Shown here: positions 24,702-31,711 of the stretch, one piece after another
Layout of the letters: each line of letters opens with the position of its first letter
Position numbering within the stretch: position 1 is the first letter of the stretch
The notes under the pieces: model-generated
Seen by the model: the letters and a program-made list of their open reading frames with translations, nothing else
The model's database searches: none
Told to the model about the DNA's origin: nothing
Program-made: the position numbers and the translations under genes
From: Acetothermia bacterium UBA7521
GTDB lineage: Bacteria; Bipolaricaulota; Bipolaricaulia; Bipolaricaulales; Bipolaricaulaceae
Reading direction: 5' to 3'
DNA length: 64,000 bases
Assembly (NCBI GenBank): GCA_002479455.1
Contig: DLNB01000028.1
Location: 1-64,000 of the forward strand

Positions 24702-26012
24702 TTACGCCCCCGTCCCGGGCTTGGCCCGGCTGCGGATGAGCGTCCGCAGCGCCTGGAGCCGTTTCGTGATCCGCCCCTCCCATCCCGCGTCCTTCGGGCG
24801 GTAGTACTCCCGATCCCGTAACCCCTCAGGCAGACTGGGCATCGGGGCCACCCGTTCCGGCTCGTCGTGGGCGTATCGGTACCCACTCCCGTAGCCAAGT
24901 CCCTTCATCGTGTCCGTGACCGGATTGCAGAGGTGCAGTGGCACCGGCTCGTTGACCGTCTTCTCGACGTCGCGCTTTACCTCGCCGTGGGCGAGGTAGA
25001 GGGCGTTCGACTTCGGGGCCAGCGCGAGGTAGGCCGCGGCTTGAACGATCGCTAATGCGCACTCCGGCATCCCCACCTGCTCCACGGCCTGGGCTGCCGC
25101 CACGGTGAGGGGCAGGGCATCGGGGTCCGCCAACCCTACGTCCTCGCTCGCCATCCGCACCAGGCGCCGGGCGACGTACCGCGGGTCCTCCCCGGACTCG
25201 AGCATCCGCACCAACCAGTACAGGGTCGCGTCCACATCGGAGTTGCGGACCGACTTGTGGAGCGCTGAGATGAGGTTGTAGTGCTCTTCTCCCGCCCGGT
25301 CGTAGCGAGGAGCCTTCTTACCCACCGCCTCCGCCACCTGGGTGAGCGAGAGATCTCCTTGGCCGAGTGCCCCCACCGCCGTCTCCAGAGCGGTGAGAAG
25401 CCGCCGCGCATCTCCGTCGGCGTGGAGGATGAGGAATTCGGCTGCTTCAGACTGGAGCGTGACCTCCCCGCGGCATCCCCGTTCATCGGCCAGCGCCCGC
25501 TGGAGAAGGAAGCGGAGGTCGTCCTCGGAGAGCGGTTCGAACACGAACAGTTGGGACCGGGAGAGGAGGGCAGAACGAAGGGCGAACGATGGGTTCTCGG
25601 TGGTGGCACCGATGAACAGGATCGCTCCCTCCTCCAGGAACGGCAGAAGCACGTCCTGCTGGGCGCGGTTCCAGCGGTGGACCTCGTCCAGAAACAGGAG
25701 GTCTCGCTGCCCCGCCCGCTGCCACATCTCCCGCGACGACACAAGCGCCTCGCGGACCTCGGTCACCGTGGCCAGCGCTGCCGAGCGCTGGACGAACCGC
25801 GCTCCCCACCGCGTGGCGATGAGCCGGCCAACCGTGGTTTTCCCCGTGCCCGGCGGTCCCCAGAACACGAGAGGGACGCCCACACCCCCCTCGATGAGCG
25901 CCCGCAGGGGCCCCTTCTCCCCCAAGAGACGCCTTTGCCCCACCACCTCACCGAGGTCGCGCGGCCGCAACCGCTCCGCCAGCGGTGCCCGACCTTTCCA
26001 CAGGCCGTCCAT
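24702..26012 (-). CDS. rarA: Replication-associated recombination protein A (RarA/MgsA), AAA+ ATPase
   Basis: This 436-residue clamp-loader-like ATPase starts APLAERLRPRDLGEVVGQ. Walker A is VFWGPPGTGKTTVGR, Walker B is LLFLDEVHRWNRAQQD, and GATTENPSFALRSALLSR holds sensor and arginine-finger residues. The C-terminal MgsA domain runs from YNLISALHKSVRNSDVDATL to the RYAHDEPERVA region. RarA acts at stalled replication forks with SSB. ATG 26012 has no Shine-Dalgarno but TACAAT 8 bases upstream, consistent with a leaderless message. A short gap separates it from the divergent tRNA cluster. Confidence 0.92.
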   Translation of the reverse strand: MDGLWKGRAPLAERLRPRDLGEVVGQRRLLGEKGPLRALIEGGVGVPLVFWGPPGTGKTTVGRLIATRWGARFVQRSAALATVTEVREALVSSREMWQRAGQRDLLFLDEVHRWNRAQQDVLLPFLEEGAILFIGATTENPSFALRSALLSRSQLFVFEPLSEDDLRFLLQRALADERGCRGEVTLQSEAAEFLILHADGDARRLLTALETAVGALGQGDLSLTQVAEAVGKKAPRYDRAGEEHYNLISALHKSVRNSDVDATLYWLVRMLESGEDPRYVARRLVRMASEDVGLADPDALPLTVAAAQAVEQVGMPECALAIVQAAAYLALAPKSNALYLAHGEVKRDVEKTVNEPVPLHLCNPVTDTMKGLGYGSGYRYAHDEPERVAPMPSLPEGLRDREYYRPKDAGWEGRITKRLQALRTLIRSRAKPGTGA

Positions 26013-26031
26013 GCTGTTCCATTGTACTGCC

Positions 26032-26061
26032 TTGACGCAGCCATCCTACCGCCCGTAAGAT
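26032..26061 (+). promoter_or_regulatory. Promoter of the tRNA cluster
   Basis: TTGACG (26032-26037) and TAAGAT (26056-26061) are 18 bases apart, upstream of the first tRNA-Lys at 26143. It overlaps the upstream region of rarA on the other strand. Confidence 0.5.
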
Positions 26062-26140
26062 CCCGTCACACGTCGGCAAGTCAAAAGTCCGGCAAGCCGC
26101 GCCGTTCGACTTGAGACTTTGGACTTGCGACTGTGGTTTC
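26062..26140. repeat. Word-repeat hairpin before tRNA-Lys(CUU)
   Basis: The left arm has repeated AAGTC words (GGCAAGTCAAAAGTCCGG), and the right arm has repeated GACTT words (CGACTTGAGACTTTGGACTT). It is an imperfect 8-9 base period in dyad arrangement. The same word type, with different filler, separates the next two tRNAs. Confidence 0.5.
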
Positions 26141-26142
26141 CC

Positions 26143-26218
26143 GGGTCGTTAGCTCAGTCGGCAGAGCAGCGGACTCTTAATCCGCGGGCCGGGGGTTCGA
26201 ATCCTCCACGACCCACCA
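26143..26218 (+). tRNA. tRNA-Lys (anticodon CUU)
   Basis: The cloverleaf is complete. The acceptor GGGTCGT pairs with ACGACCC, the D-arm is GCTC...GAGC, the anticodon stem GCGGA/TCCGC holds loop CTCTTAA (CTT), and the T-arm is GGGGGTTCGAATCCTCC. Discriminator A is followed by an encoded CCA. Confidence 0.95.
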
Positions 26219-26219
26219 A

Positions 26220-26328
26220 GACAGTCGCCAGTCAACGAGTCACAAGTCGACAAGTCGCAGCCCGTTGCACCCTGTTCTCGGCTTCCGCGACTTCCCGACT
26301 TGCGACGTGTGGACTGGGGACTGTGGTA
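26220..26328. repeat. Word-repeat hairpin between the two tRNA-Lys genes
   Basis: Five AGTC words spaced 7-9 bases (CAGTCGCCAGTCAACGAGTC and on) are followed, after a central segment, by ACTT/ACTG words in reverse complement (CGACTTCCCGACTTGCGAC). The region would fold into a long imperfect stem. Confidence 0.5.
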
Positions 26329-26330
26329 GC

Positions 26331-26403
26331 GGGTCGTTAGCTCAGTCGGTAGAGCACCGGCCTTTTAAGCCGGGAGTCGCAGGTTCGATTCCTGCACGAC
26401 CCA
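26331..26403 (+). tRNA. tRNA-Lys (anticodon UUU)
   Basis: The acceptor GGGTCGT/ACGACCC is identical to that of the CUU isoacceptor. The anticodon stem CCGGC/GCCGG has loop CTTTTAA (TTT), and the T-arm is GCAGGTTCGATTCCTGC. Discriminator is A, and CCA is not encoded (TAA follows). Confidence 0.95.
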
Positions 26404-26404
26404 T

Positions 26405-26513
26405 AAGGGCAGTCGGGAAGACAGTCACAGGTCACCAAGTTACAAGTCGGCTTAGTTTGGCAGTGTTCGTTCGGACTTGTAGACTTGGGACTTGGCGACT
26501 TGCGACTGTGTGT
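26405..26513. repeat. Word-repeat hairpin between tRNA-Lys and tRNA-Glu
   Basis: CAGTC, CAGGTC, CAAGTT and CAAGTC words on the left are mirrored by GACTTGTAGACTTGGGACTT and CGACTTGCGACTG on the right. It shares its words with the two preceding spacers and differs in filler bases. Confidence 0.5.
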
Positions 26514-26516
26514 TCC

Positions 26517-26589
26517 GTCCCCGTCGTCCAGTGGTCTAGGATACCGGGCTTTCAATCCGGCGACGGGGGTTCGAATCCCCCCGGGGACA
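26517..26589 (+). tRNA. tRNA-Glu (anticodon UUC)
   Basis: The acceptor GTCCCCG pairs with CGGGGAC. The anticodon loop CTTTCAA (TTC) is closed by CCGGG/TCCGG-type pairs. The T-arm is GGGGGTTCGAATCCCCC. Discriminator is A, with no encoded CCA. Confidence 0.93.
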
Positions 26590-26623
26590 CTTGCCGCACT
26601 TGGTGGGAGGGGGGTACACTCCA

Positions 26624-26695
26624 GGGCGAGTAGCTCAGTGGTAGAGCATCCGGCTTACATCCGGAAGGCCAGAGGTTCGATCCCTCTCTCGCCCA
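26624..26695 (+). tRNA. tRNA-Val (anticodon UAC)
   Basis: The acceptor GGGCGAG pairs with CTCGCCC. The anticodon stem TCCGG/CCGGA holds loop CTTACAT (TAC). The T-arm is AGAGGTTCGATCCCTCT. Discriminator is A, with no encoded CCA. Confidence 0.94.
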
Positions 26696-26706
26696 GTTGT
26701 GGTTTT

Positions 26707-26785
26707 GGGGACGTGGTCTAGGCTGGACTAGGACACCGGATTGTCACTCCGGAGACCGCGGGTTCAAATCCCGTCGTCCCCGCCA
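26707..26785 (+). tRNA. tRNA-Asp (anticodon GUC)
   Basis: The acceptor GGGGACG pairs with CGTCCCC. The anticodon stem CCGGA/TCCGG holds loop TTGTCAC (GTC). The T-arm is GCGGGTTCAAATCCCGT. Discriminator G is followed by encoded CCA. The D-loop is a few bases longer than usual (TGGTCTAGGCTGGACTAGGA). Confidence 0.9.
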
Positions 26786-26868
26786 GAAAGGCGGTTACCG
26801 GTTCGTCGGTTACCGGTTCTACCAGTTCACGGTTTCAACCGCGCAACCGACAACCTGGAACCGGTTGT
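26786..26868. repeat. Word-repeat hairpin (CGGTTACC-type) between tRNA-Asp and tRNA-Phe
   Basis: The left arm repeats CGGTTACCGGTTCGTCGGTT, and the right arm carries CAACCGACAACCTGGAACCGG, the reverse complement of the words. This locus uses a different word from the AAGTC spacers but has the same architecture. Confidence 0.5.
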
Positions 26869-26870
26869 CC

Positions 26871-26946
26871 GGCGAGGTAGCTCAGGTGGTAGAGCACACG
26901 GCTGAAAACCGTGGTGTCCCCAGTTCAACTCTGGGCCTCGCCACCA
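26871..26946 (+). tRNA. tRNA-Phe (anticodon GAA)
   Basis: The acceptor GGCGAGG pairs with CCTCGCC. The anticodon stem CACGG/CCGTG holds loop CTGAAAA (GAA). The T-arm is CCCAGTTCAACTCTGGG. Discriminator A is followed by encoded CCA. It ends 48 bases before dnaA. Confidence 0.95.
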
Positions 26947-26955
26947 CATCGCACG

Positions 26956-26984
26956 TTGACCGCTCTTCGGGGGCGAGGTAGGCT
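26956..26984 (+). promoter_or_regulatory. Candidate dnaA promoter
   Basis: TTGACC (26956-26961) and TAGGCT (26979-26984) are 17 bases apart. The start point would fall within a few bases of ATG 26995, giving almost no leader. A GAGGGAG lies just before the ATG but at short spacing. Confidence 0.4.
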
Positions 26985-26994
26985 GAGGGAGTCC

Positions 26995-28323
26995 ATGGGG
27001 CACACCGCGGAGGAGATCTGGGGGAAAGCGAAGGCCCTTCTTGTCAAGGAGATCCCCCCCGCAAACTTCGCCGCCTGGATCGCCGACGCCCACGCCAGGA
27101 GCGCCGACGAGGAAACCCTTGTTCTGGAAGTGCCGTCTGTCCTTGCCAAGGGAGGCATTGAACGGCGCTACCGCTCGCTCGTGGAGCGGGTGGTGGAGGG
27201 CGTTGCCGGGCATCCACTCGAACTTCGGGTCCTCGTGGCTGAACCGTCTCCCGTCGCCCCCCAGCTGGACCCCCAGTTCGTCCGCCGCTACCACGGCTCA
27301 CTTCCACTGAACCAGGAGTACACGTTCGCCACGTTCGTCCAGGGCAAGAACTCCCAACTCGCGTTCGCCGCCGCCCAGGCCGTAGCCGAGGCCCCGGCCC
27401 GCGCTTACAACCCTCTGTTCATCTACGGCAACGTGGGCCTGGGGAAGACCCACCTCCTCCACGCCATCGGGGCGCACGCCCTTGCCACGCCCACCGACTC
27501 CACGGTGGTGTACACAACCTCGGAGCGGTTCGCGATCGAGCTCATCCAGTCCATCGGCGCCAACACGACGGAACAGTTCCGCGCAAAGTACCGCTCGGTC
27601 GACGTCCTCCTCATCGACGATGTCCACTTCCTCAAGAACAAGGAGGGGACTCAAGAGGAGCTGTTCCACACCTTCAACGAGCTGTACGGCAACGGGAAGC
27701 AGATCGTGCTCTCCTCCGATCGCTCGCCCGACGACCTCCAAGGGCTCCAAGACCGCCTCGTCTCGCGGTTCCGCTGGGGGCTCGTGGCCGACATTCAAAC
27801 CCCCGACTTCGAGACCCGGTCGGCAATCCTGCGCGAAAAGGCCCGCCGCCGTGGGCTGGAGGTCCCGGACGAGGTGGTCGACCTCATCGCCTCACGGATC
27901 ACAACGAACGTCCGTGACCTCGAAGGAGCGCTCATTCGGGCGTTGGCCTACGCCGAGCTGTGCCAGGGCCCTGTCACCCCGGCGATGCTCGACGAAATCC
28001 TCCCCAAGGAGGACCTGTCCAGGAAACTCACCGTGGAAGCGATCAAAGCCGAGGTGGCCGCCGCGTACCGGATCCCGGTGAACGAGATCGAGAGCCCTTC
28101 GAGAAAGAAGGAACTCGTCCATGCCCGTCAAATCGCGATCTACCTGTCCCGCGAACTCACGGAAACTTCCTTTCCTTCCCTGGGCCGATCGTTCGGTGGA
28201 CGCGACCACACCACGATCATGCACTCCTACCAGAAGATGCAGGAGCTGCTCCGCCAAATACCCCTCCTCCGCAGCGAGATCGAGTCCCTCCGCTCGACGA
28301 TACTGAATAAGTACGGCCCGTGA
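26995..28323 (+). CDS. dnaA: Chromosomal replication initiator protein DnaA
   Basis: This 442-residue AAA+ initiator binds DnaA boxes and opens the origin. Domain I is at the N-terminus (AEEIWGKAKALLVKEIPPAN). After a short linker the ATPase domain has Walker A YGNVGLGKTHLLHAIG (about residues 141-157), Walker B VLLIDDVHFLKNKEGTQEEL and sensor I IVLSSDRSPDDL. Domain IV ends with the DNA-binding signature FGGRDHTTIMHSYQKM at about residue 398. The gene lies between tRNA-Phe and a probable oriC. dnaN is not adjacent. ATG 26995 removes an upstream frame that would run into the tRNA. Confidence 0.95.
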   Translation: MGHTAEEIWGKAKALLVKEIPPANFAAWIADAHARSADEETLVLEVPSVLAKGGIERRYRSLVERVVEGVAGHPLELRVLVAEPSPVAPQLDPQFVRRYHGSLPLNQEYTFATFVQGKNSQLAFAAAQAVAEAPARAYNPLFIYGNVGLGKTHLLHAIGAHALATPTDSTVVYTTSERFAIELIQSIGANTTEQFRAKYRSVDVLLIDDVHFLKNKEGTQEELFHTFNELYGNGKQIVLSSDRSPDDLQGLQDRLVSRFRWGLVADIQTPDFETRSAILREKARRRGLEVPDEVVDLIASRITTNVRDLEGALIRALAYAELCQGPVTPAMLDEILPKEDLSRKLTVEAIKAEVAAAYRIPVNEIESPSRKKELVHARQIAIYLSRELTETSFPSLGRSFGGRDHTTIMHSYQKMQELLRQIPLLRSEIESLRSTILNKYGP

Positions 28324-28573
28324 AGATGTCCCCATCCCCTCGGGGAATACCCTGTGGAAAACAACCCCAACGCCTGGGGACAACCCTGCCGGTACACGGG
28401 AAAAAACCTGCGGACACCCCATCGAGAATCCTTTCCCCATCCGAATTCCCCTGGACACGTGTCCTGTCCCCAGGTTTTCCCCAGATCTCTCCCCATGGCA
28501 ACGTCCGGTCCCCATGGTCCGCCTCGGGGTTATCCCCAGAGAACGCCCCCCCTCTACTACAACGACAAGGGTT
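28324..28573. other. Probable replication origin (oriC)
   Basis: The 250-base non-coding gap after dnaA holds a cluster of DnaA-box-like 9-mers. These are TTATCCCCA (28530-28538), TTTTCCCCA (28475-28483), CTTTCCCCA (28431-28439), and, inverted, TGTGGAAAA (28353-28361) and TGGGGACAA (28375-28383). The form TTWTCCCCA appears to be the local variant of TTATCCACA. Position next to dnaA and a DciA-like gene supports an origin role. No AT-rich unwinding element longer than about 20 bases is obvious. Boxes were found by eye. Confidence 0.65.
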
Positions 28574-29110
28574 ATGAATACCAAAGACATATGGCAGTGG
28601 TTAGGTCCACTCGCCCGGGGCTGGGGCGCGGAAGACAAGCTCACCGAACAAAGAGCTGTGCTCCTTTGGCCCACCGTAGGCCTGGGTTCTCTAGCGCGGG
28701 CCCTCTACGTAGAGCGCGGTGTACTTCACCTTGCCGTGGGAAGCCACGTCGTGGCGTCCGAGCTGAACCTCCTCAAGGCAGGCCTCCTCGCACGGTTGGG
28801 CGAGATTGCCCCCGAATGTGGTGTAACCGACCTCCGGTTCCAGGTACGTGCTTTGAAGAACCCTCCACGTCCGGTCGTAGTGCGGTCGCCTGTGCCATCG
28901 GATGTGCGACGAGCACGGCGCGAACTCCCCCCACGGCTTCCGTTACGTCTGCGCCAGGTGGCCGCGGAGGCGGTTGCCTGGGCCGAGGCGCGCGACACGG
29001 CGATTCTCGACAGCGGAGGCTGGCGGTGCGCAGGGTGTGGACTCGTGCTGGTGAAGGAGAAGAGCACCTGTCCCGCCTGTGGAATTGAACGGTTCGGGGT
29101 GCGTCGCTAA
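28574..29110 (+). CDS. DciA-like (DUF721) protein with C-terminal zinc ribbon
   Basis: This is a 178-residue protein. The N-terminal ~95 residues match DUF721/DciA, for example AVLLWPTVGLGSLARALYV (the W-x-x-x-VG turn) and VERGVLHLAVGSHVVASEL. DciA-type proteins load the replicative helicase DnaB in bacteria lacking DnaC/DnaI. The location immediately after oriC and dnaA fits. After a basic linker, the C-terminus has CAGCG and CPACG, a compact zinc ribbon that ordinary DciA proteins lack. ATG 28574 has AAGGG upstream. The hslV promoter appears to lie in its last codons. Confidence 0.72.
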   Translation: MNTKDIWQWLGPLARGWGAEDKLTEQRAVLLWPTVGLGSLARALYVERGVLHLAVGSHVVASELNLLKAGLLARLGEIAPECGVTDLRFQVRALKNPPRPVVVRSPVPSDVRRARRELPPRLPLRLRQVAAEAVAWAEARDTAILDSGGWRCAGCGLVLVKEKSTCPACGIERFGVRR

Positions 29111-29113
29111 ACT
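29085..29113 (+). promoter_or_regulatory. Leaderless promoter of hslV
   Basis: TTGAAC (29085-29090) and TAAACT (29108-29113) are 17 bases apart. The predicted start point coincides with ATG 29120, and there is no Shine-Dalgarno. Confidence 0.55.
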
Positions 29114-29119
29114 CGACCG

Positions 29120-29659
29120 ATGCACACGGTTTCTAGCACCGTTCTTGCCCTCCGCTCTGAAGAAGGCCGGGTCGCGGTGATGGCCTGTGACGGGCAAGCC
29201 ACGATGGAGAGCCGCGTCGTCAAGACCGCGGCCCGCAAGGTGCATCGCATCCACGATGGCAGCGTTCTAGCGGGCTTCTCTGGAGGCACAGCGGACGGGG
29301 TTACTCTTCTTGAACGGCTGGAGGCCAATCTTGCCGCCCACGGGGCCTTGCGTCAGGCGGCGGTGGAGCTGTCGCGGGAGTGGCGGACCGACCGTGCACT
29401 GAGACGGCTGGAGGCAGTGGTGGTGGCGGTGTCTGAGGAAGCGCTGTTCCTCCTCACCGGCGAGGGCGATGTGATTGAGCCCGACGACGGATTGGTGGGG
29501 ATCGGTTCCGGGGGAGGGTACGCGGTGAGCGCGGCCCGGGCCTTGCTGAGGCACGCCCGCCTGCCGCTTGCCGAAGTCGCCCAAGAGGCGCTGCGCATTG
29601 CTGCGGAGATCGACATCTACACGAACGACTGCGTGATCCTGGAGACCTTGACCTGGTAG
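29120..29659 (+). CDS. hslV: ATP-dependent protease subunit HslV (ClpQ)
   Basis: This 179-residue proteasome-like peptidase matches HslV along its length: VMACDGQATMESRVV, KVHRIHDGSVLAGFSGGTAD, AAVELSREWRTDRALRRLEA, GDVIEPDDGLVGIGSGGGYA and IAAEIDIYTNDCVILETL. HslV forms a double hexamer activated by HslU. The N-terminus MHTVSSTVLAL lacks the usual Thr-Thr pair. In my alignment a Ser-Thr pair takes its place, so the nucleophile may be Ser, as in Bacillus CodW (ClpQ). hslU is not in the window. The Lys corresponding to catalytic K33 is kept (AARKVHRI). Confidence 0.85.
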   Translation: MHTVSSTVLALRSEEGRVAVMACDGQATMESRVVKTAARKVHRIHDGSVLAGFSGGTADGVTLLERLEANLAAHGALRQAAVELSREWRTDRALRRLEAVVVAVSEEALFLLTGEGDVIEPDDGLVGIGSGGGYAVSAARALLRHARLPLAEVAQEALRIAAEIDIYTNDCVILETLTW

Positions 29660-29742
29660 GTTGCTCAGCTGGGGGACGTCTTGTCGGGGACACATGGACG
29701 CGGTAAGGTTCGGGACATCCTTTTCACAACAGGAGGTGTGGG

Positions 29743-31665
29743 ATGGCCAACGTGATCCTGCCCAGCGGCAAGACGGTCGAAATGGACGGCGGCGCTCTTC
29801 TCTCAGTTCTTCAGGAGCGGGGAGAGACGGCCGCCGCGGTCGTCGTGAACGGGCAGCTCCAGGACCTGCGGGACCCTTTGCCCAGCGCCGGGGAAGCCCG
29901 CGCGATCGGCCTGGACGACCCAGCGGCGCTCGAGGTGCTCCGCCACACAGCCTCCCACGTCCTCGCCCATGCCGTGACCCGGCTCTACCCCGGGGCGAAG
30001 CTTGCCATCGGTCCGGCGATCGAGGATGGGTTCTACTACGACATCCGGTTCCCGGAGCCGGTGAACCGCGACGACCTGCCGAAGATCGAGGCGGAGATGG
30101 AGAGGATCATCAAGGACGATCTCCCCATCGAGCGGGTGTGGCTGCCGCGCGCCGAGGCCGAAGCGCTCCTCGCCGAGAAGGACCAGGCCTACAAGCTCGA
30201 GCTCGTGCAAGAAATCCCCGATGACAAGATCTCGTTCTACCGGCAGGGGGAGTTCACCGACCTCTGTCGGGGACCGCACCTTCCCTCGACCGGACTGGTG
30301 AAGCACGTCAAGCTCCTCGACCTTGCGGGCGCGTACTGGCGGGGCGACGCGGCCCGCGACATGCTGACCCGCGTCTACGGGACCGCGTTTCCTGCAGCAG
30401 AGGCGCTCGCCGAGCACGTGAAGTGGCGGGAGGAGGCGCGGAAGCGCGACCACCGCACCCTCGGCCCGGAGCTCGACCTCTTCTCGATCCAGAACGAGAT
30501 GATCGGGGCAGGGCTTGTCCTGTGGCACCCCAAGGGGGCGGCAATCCGCCACCAGATCGAGACGTTCTGGAAGGACGAGCACTACAAGGCCGGTTACCGG
30601 CTCGTGGTCAGCCCGCACATCGGGCGGGCCCGACTGTGGGAGACCTCGGGCCACCTCGACTTCTACAAGGACGGGATGTACGCCCCGATGGACATCGAGG
30701 GACAGGAGTTCTACCTCAAGCCGATGAACTGCCCGTTCCACATCGCGATCTACAAAACCCACACTCGGTCGTACCGCGATCTGCCCATCCGCTACGCCGA
30801 GCTCGGCACCGTGTACCGGTTCGAGCGGTCGGGCGTGCTGCACGGGCTTCTCCGGGTGCGGGGGTTCACCCAGGACGACGCGCACATCATCTGCCGGCCG
30901 GACCAGATCGAGGACGAGGTCCTGGCGTGCCTCGACCTGACCCTCCACATCCTGGGCGCGTTCGGGTTCCGCGACTACAAAGTCGCCCTGTCGGTGCGCG
31001 ATCCGGAGCACACCGAGCACTACATCGGGAGCGACGAAATGTGGGAGCAGGCGGAGCGGTCGCTCGTGCGAGCCCTGGACCGGAAGGGCTTACCTCACAC
31101 CCGGATGCCCGGGGAGGCCGTGTTCTATGGCCCGAAGATCGACCTCCACGTGCTGGACTCCCTCAAGCGCTCGTGGCAGCTCACCACGGTTCAGTTCGAC
31201 TTCAACGAGCCGGAGCGGTTCGGCATGGCGTACATCGGCGACGATGGCCAGGCCCATCGGCCGTACATGGTCCACCGGGCGCTGTTGGGGTCGTTGGAAC
31301 GGTTCTTCGGGATCCTCATCGAGCACTACGGCGGGGCGTTCCCGGCCTGGCTGGCTCCGGTGCAGATGGTGGTCTTGCCGGTGACCGAGGCCGAGATCCC
31401 CTACGCGGAGGGGGTCGCGGACGAGCTGCGCCGGGCGGGGATCCGGGCCGAGGCGTGGACGAAGGAGCGGAAGACCCTGCGCTGGCTCATCCGCGAGGCG
31501 CAGGTGCAGAAGGTCCCGTACATGCTTGTGTGCGGGGCGCGGGAGGCGGCGGGCGGCGTGGTGGCGGTGAGGCTCCGCACCGGAGAGGATCTGGGACCTC
31601 AACTGGTGGCTTCCGCCATCGCCCGGGTCCAAGAAGCGGTGGCAGCGCGGGGCGTGGCTCTGTAG
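29743..31665 (+). CDS. thrS: Threonine--tRNA ligase
   Basis: This full-length 640-residue synthetase has an N-terminal TGS domain (MANVILPSGKTVEMDGGALL) and the editing domain with HTASHVLAHAVTRLYPGAKL and CRGPHLPSTG. The class II core has motif 2 in YRFERSGVLHGLLRVRGFTQ and the zinc-site Cys in KPMNCPFHIAIYK. The anticodon-binding domain begins at PVQMVVLPVTEAEIPYAEG. It charges tRNA-Thr and hydrolyses mischarged Ser-tRNA. The ATG follows GGAGGTGTGGG. I see no T-box leader in the 83-base gap upstream. Confidence 0.95.
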   Translation: MANVILPSGKTVEMDGGALLSVLQERGETAAAVVVNGQLQDLRDPLPSAGEARAIGLDDPAALEVLRHTASHVLAHAVTRLYPGAKLAIGPAIEDGFYYDIRFPEPVNRDDLPKIEAEMERIIKDDLPIERVWLPRAEAEALLAEKDQAYKLELVQEIPDDKISFYRQGEFTDLCRGPHLPSTGLVKHVKLLDLAGAYWRGDAARDMLTRVYGTAFPAAEALAEHVKWREEARKRDHRTLGPELDLFSIQNEMIGAGLVLWHPKGAAIRHQIETFWKDEHYKAGYRLVVSPHIGRARLWETSGHLDFYKDGMYAPMDIEGQEFYLKPMNCPFHIAIYKTHTRSYRDLPIRYAELGTVYRFERSGVLHGLLRVRGFTQDDAHIICRPDQIEDEVLACLDLTLHILGAFGFRDYKVALSVRDPEHTEHYIGSDEMWEQAERSLVRALDRKGLPHTRMPGEAVFYGPKIDLHVLDSLKRSWQLTTVQFDFNEPERFGMAYIGDDGQAHRPYMVHRALLGSLERFFGILIEHYGGAFPAWLAPVQMVVLPVTEAEIPYAEGVADELRRAGIRAEAWTKERKTLRWLIREAQVQKVPYMLVCGAREAAGGVVAVRLRTGEDLGPQLVASAIARVQEAVAARGVAL

Positions 31666-31711
31666 CGACATCTGCACGGCGCCCCGCGATTGAAGGGTCG
31701 AAGGAGGGGAC

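Noticed and set aside
26062..26868. CRISPR-like regularity between tRNAs
   Set aside because: The words are 7-9 bases with variable filler and are arranged as inverted arms. There are no 25-35 base identical repeats with unique spacers and no cas genes.
29660..29742. T-box or other leader upstream of thrS
   Set aside because: The gap is only 83 bases and lacks a T-box consensus or a terminator/antiterminator pair.
29803..31020. A long open frame antisense to thrS
   Set aside because: thrS is complete and canonical. The antisense frame has no recognisable domain or start signal.
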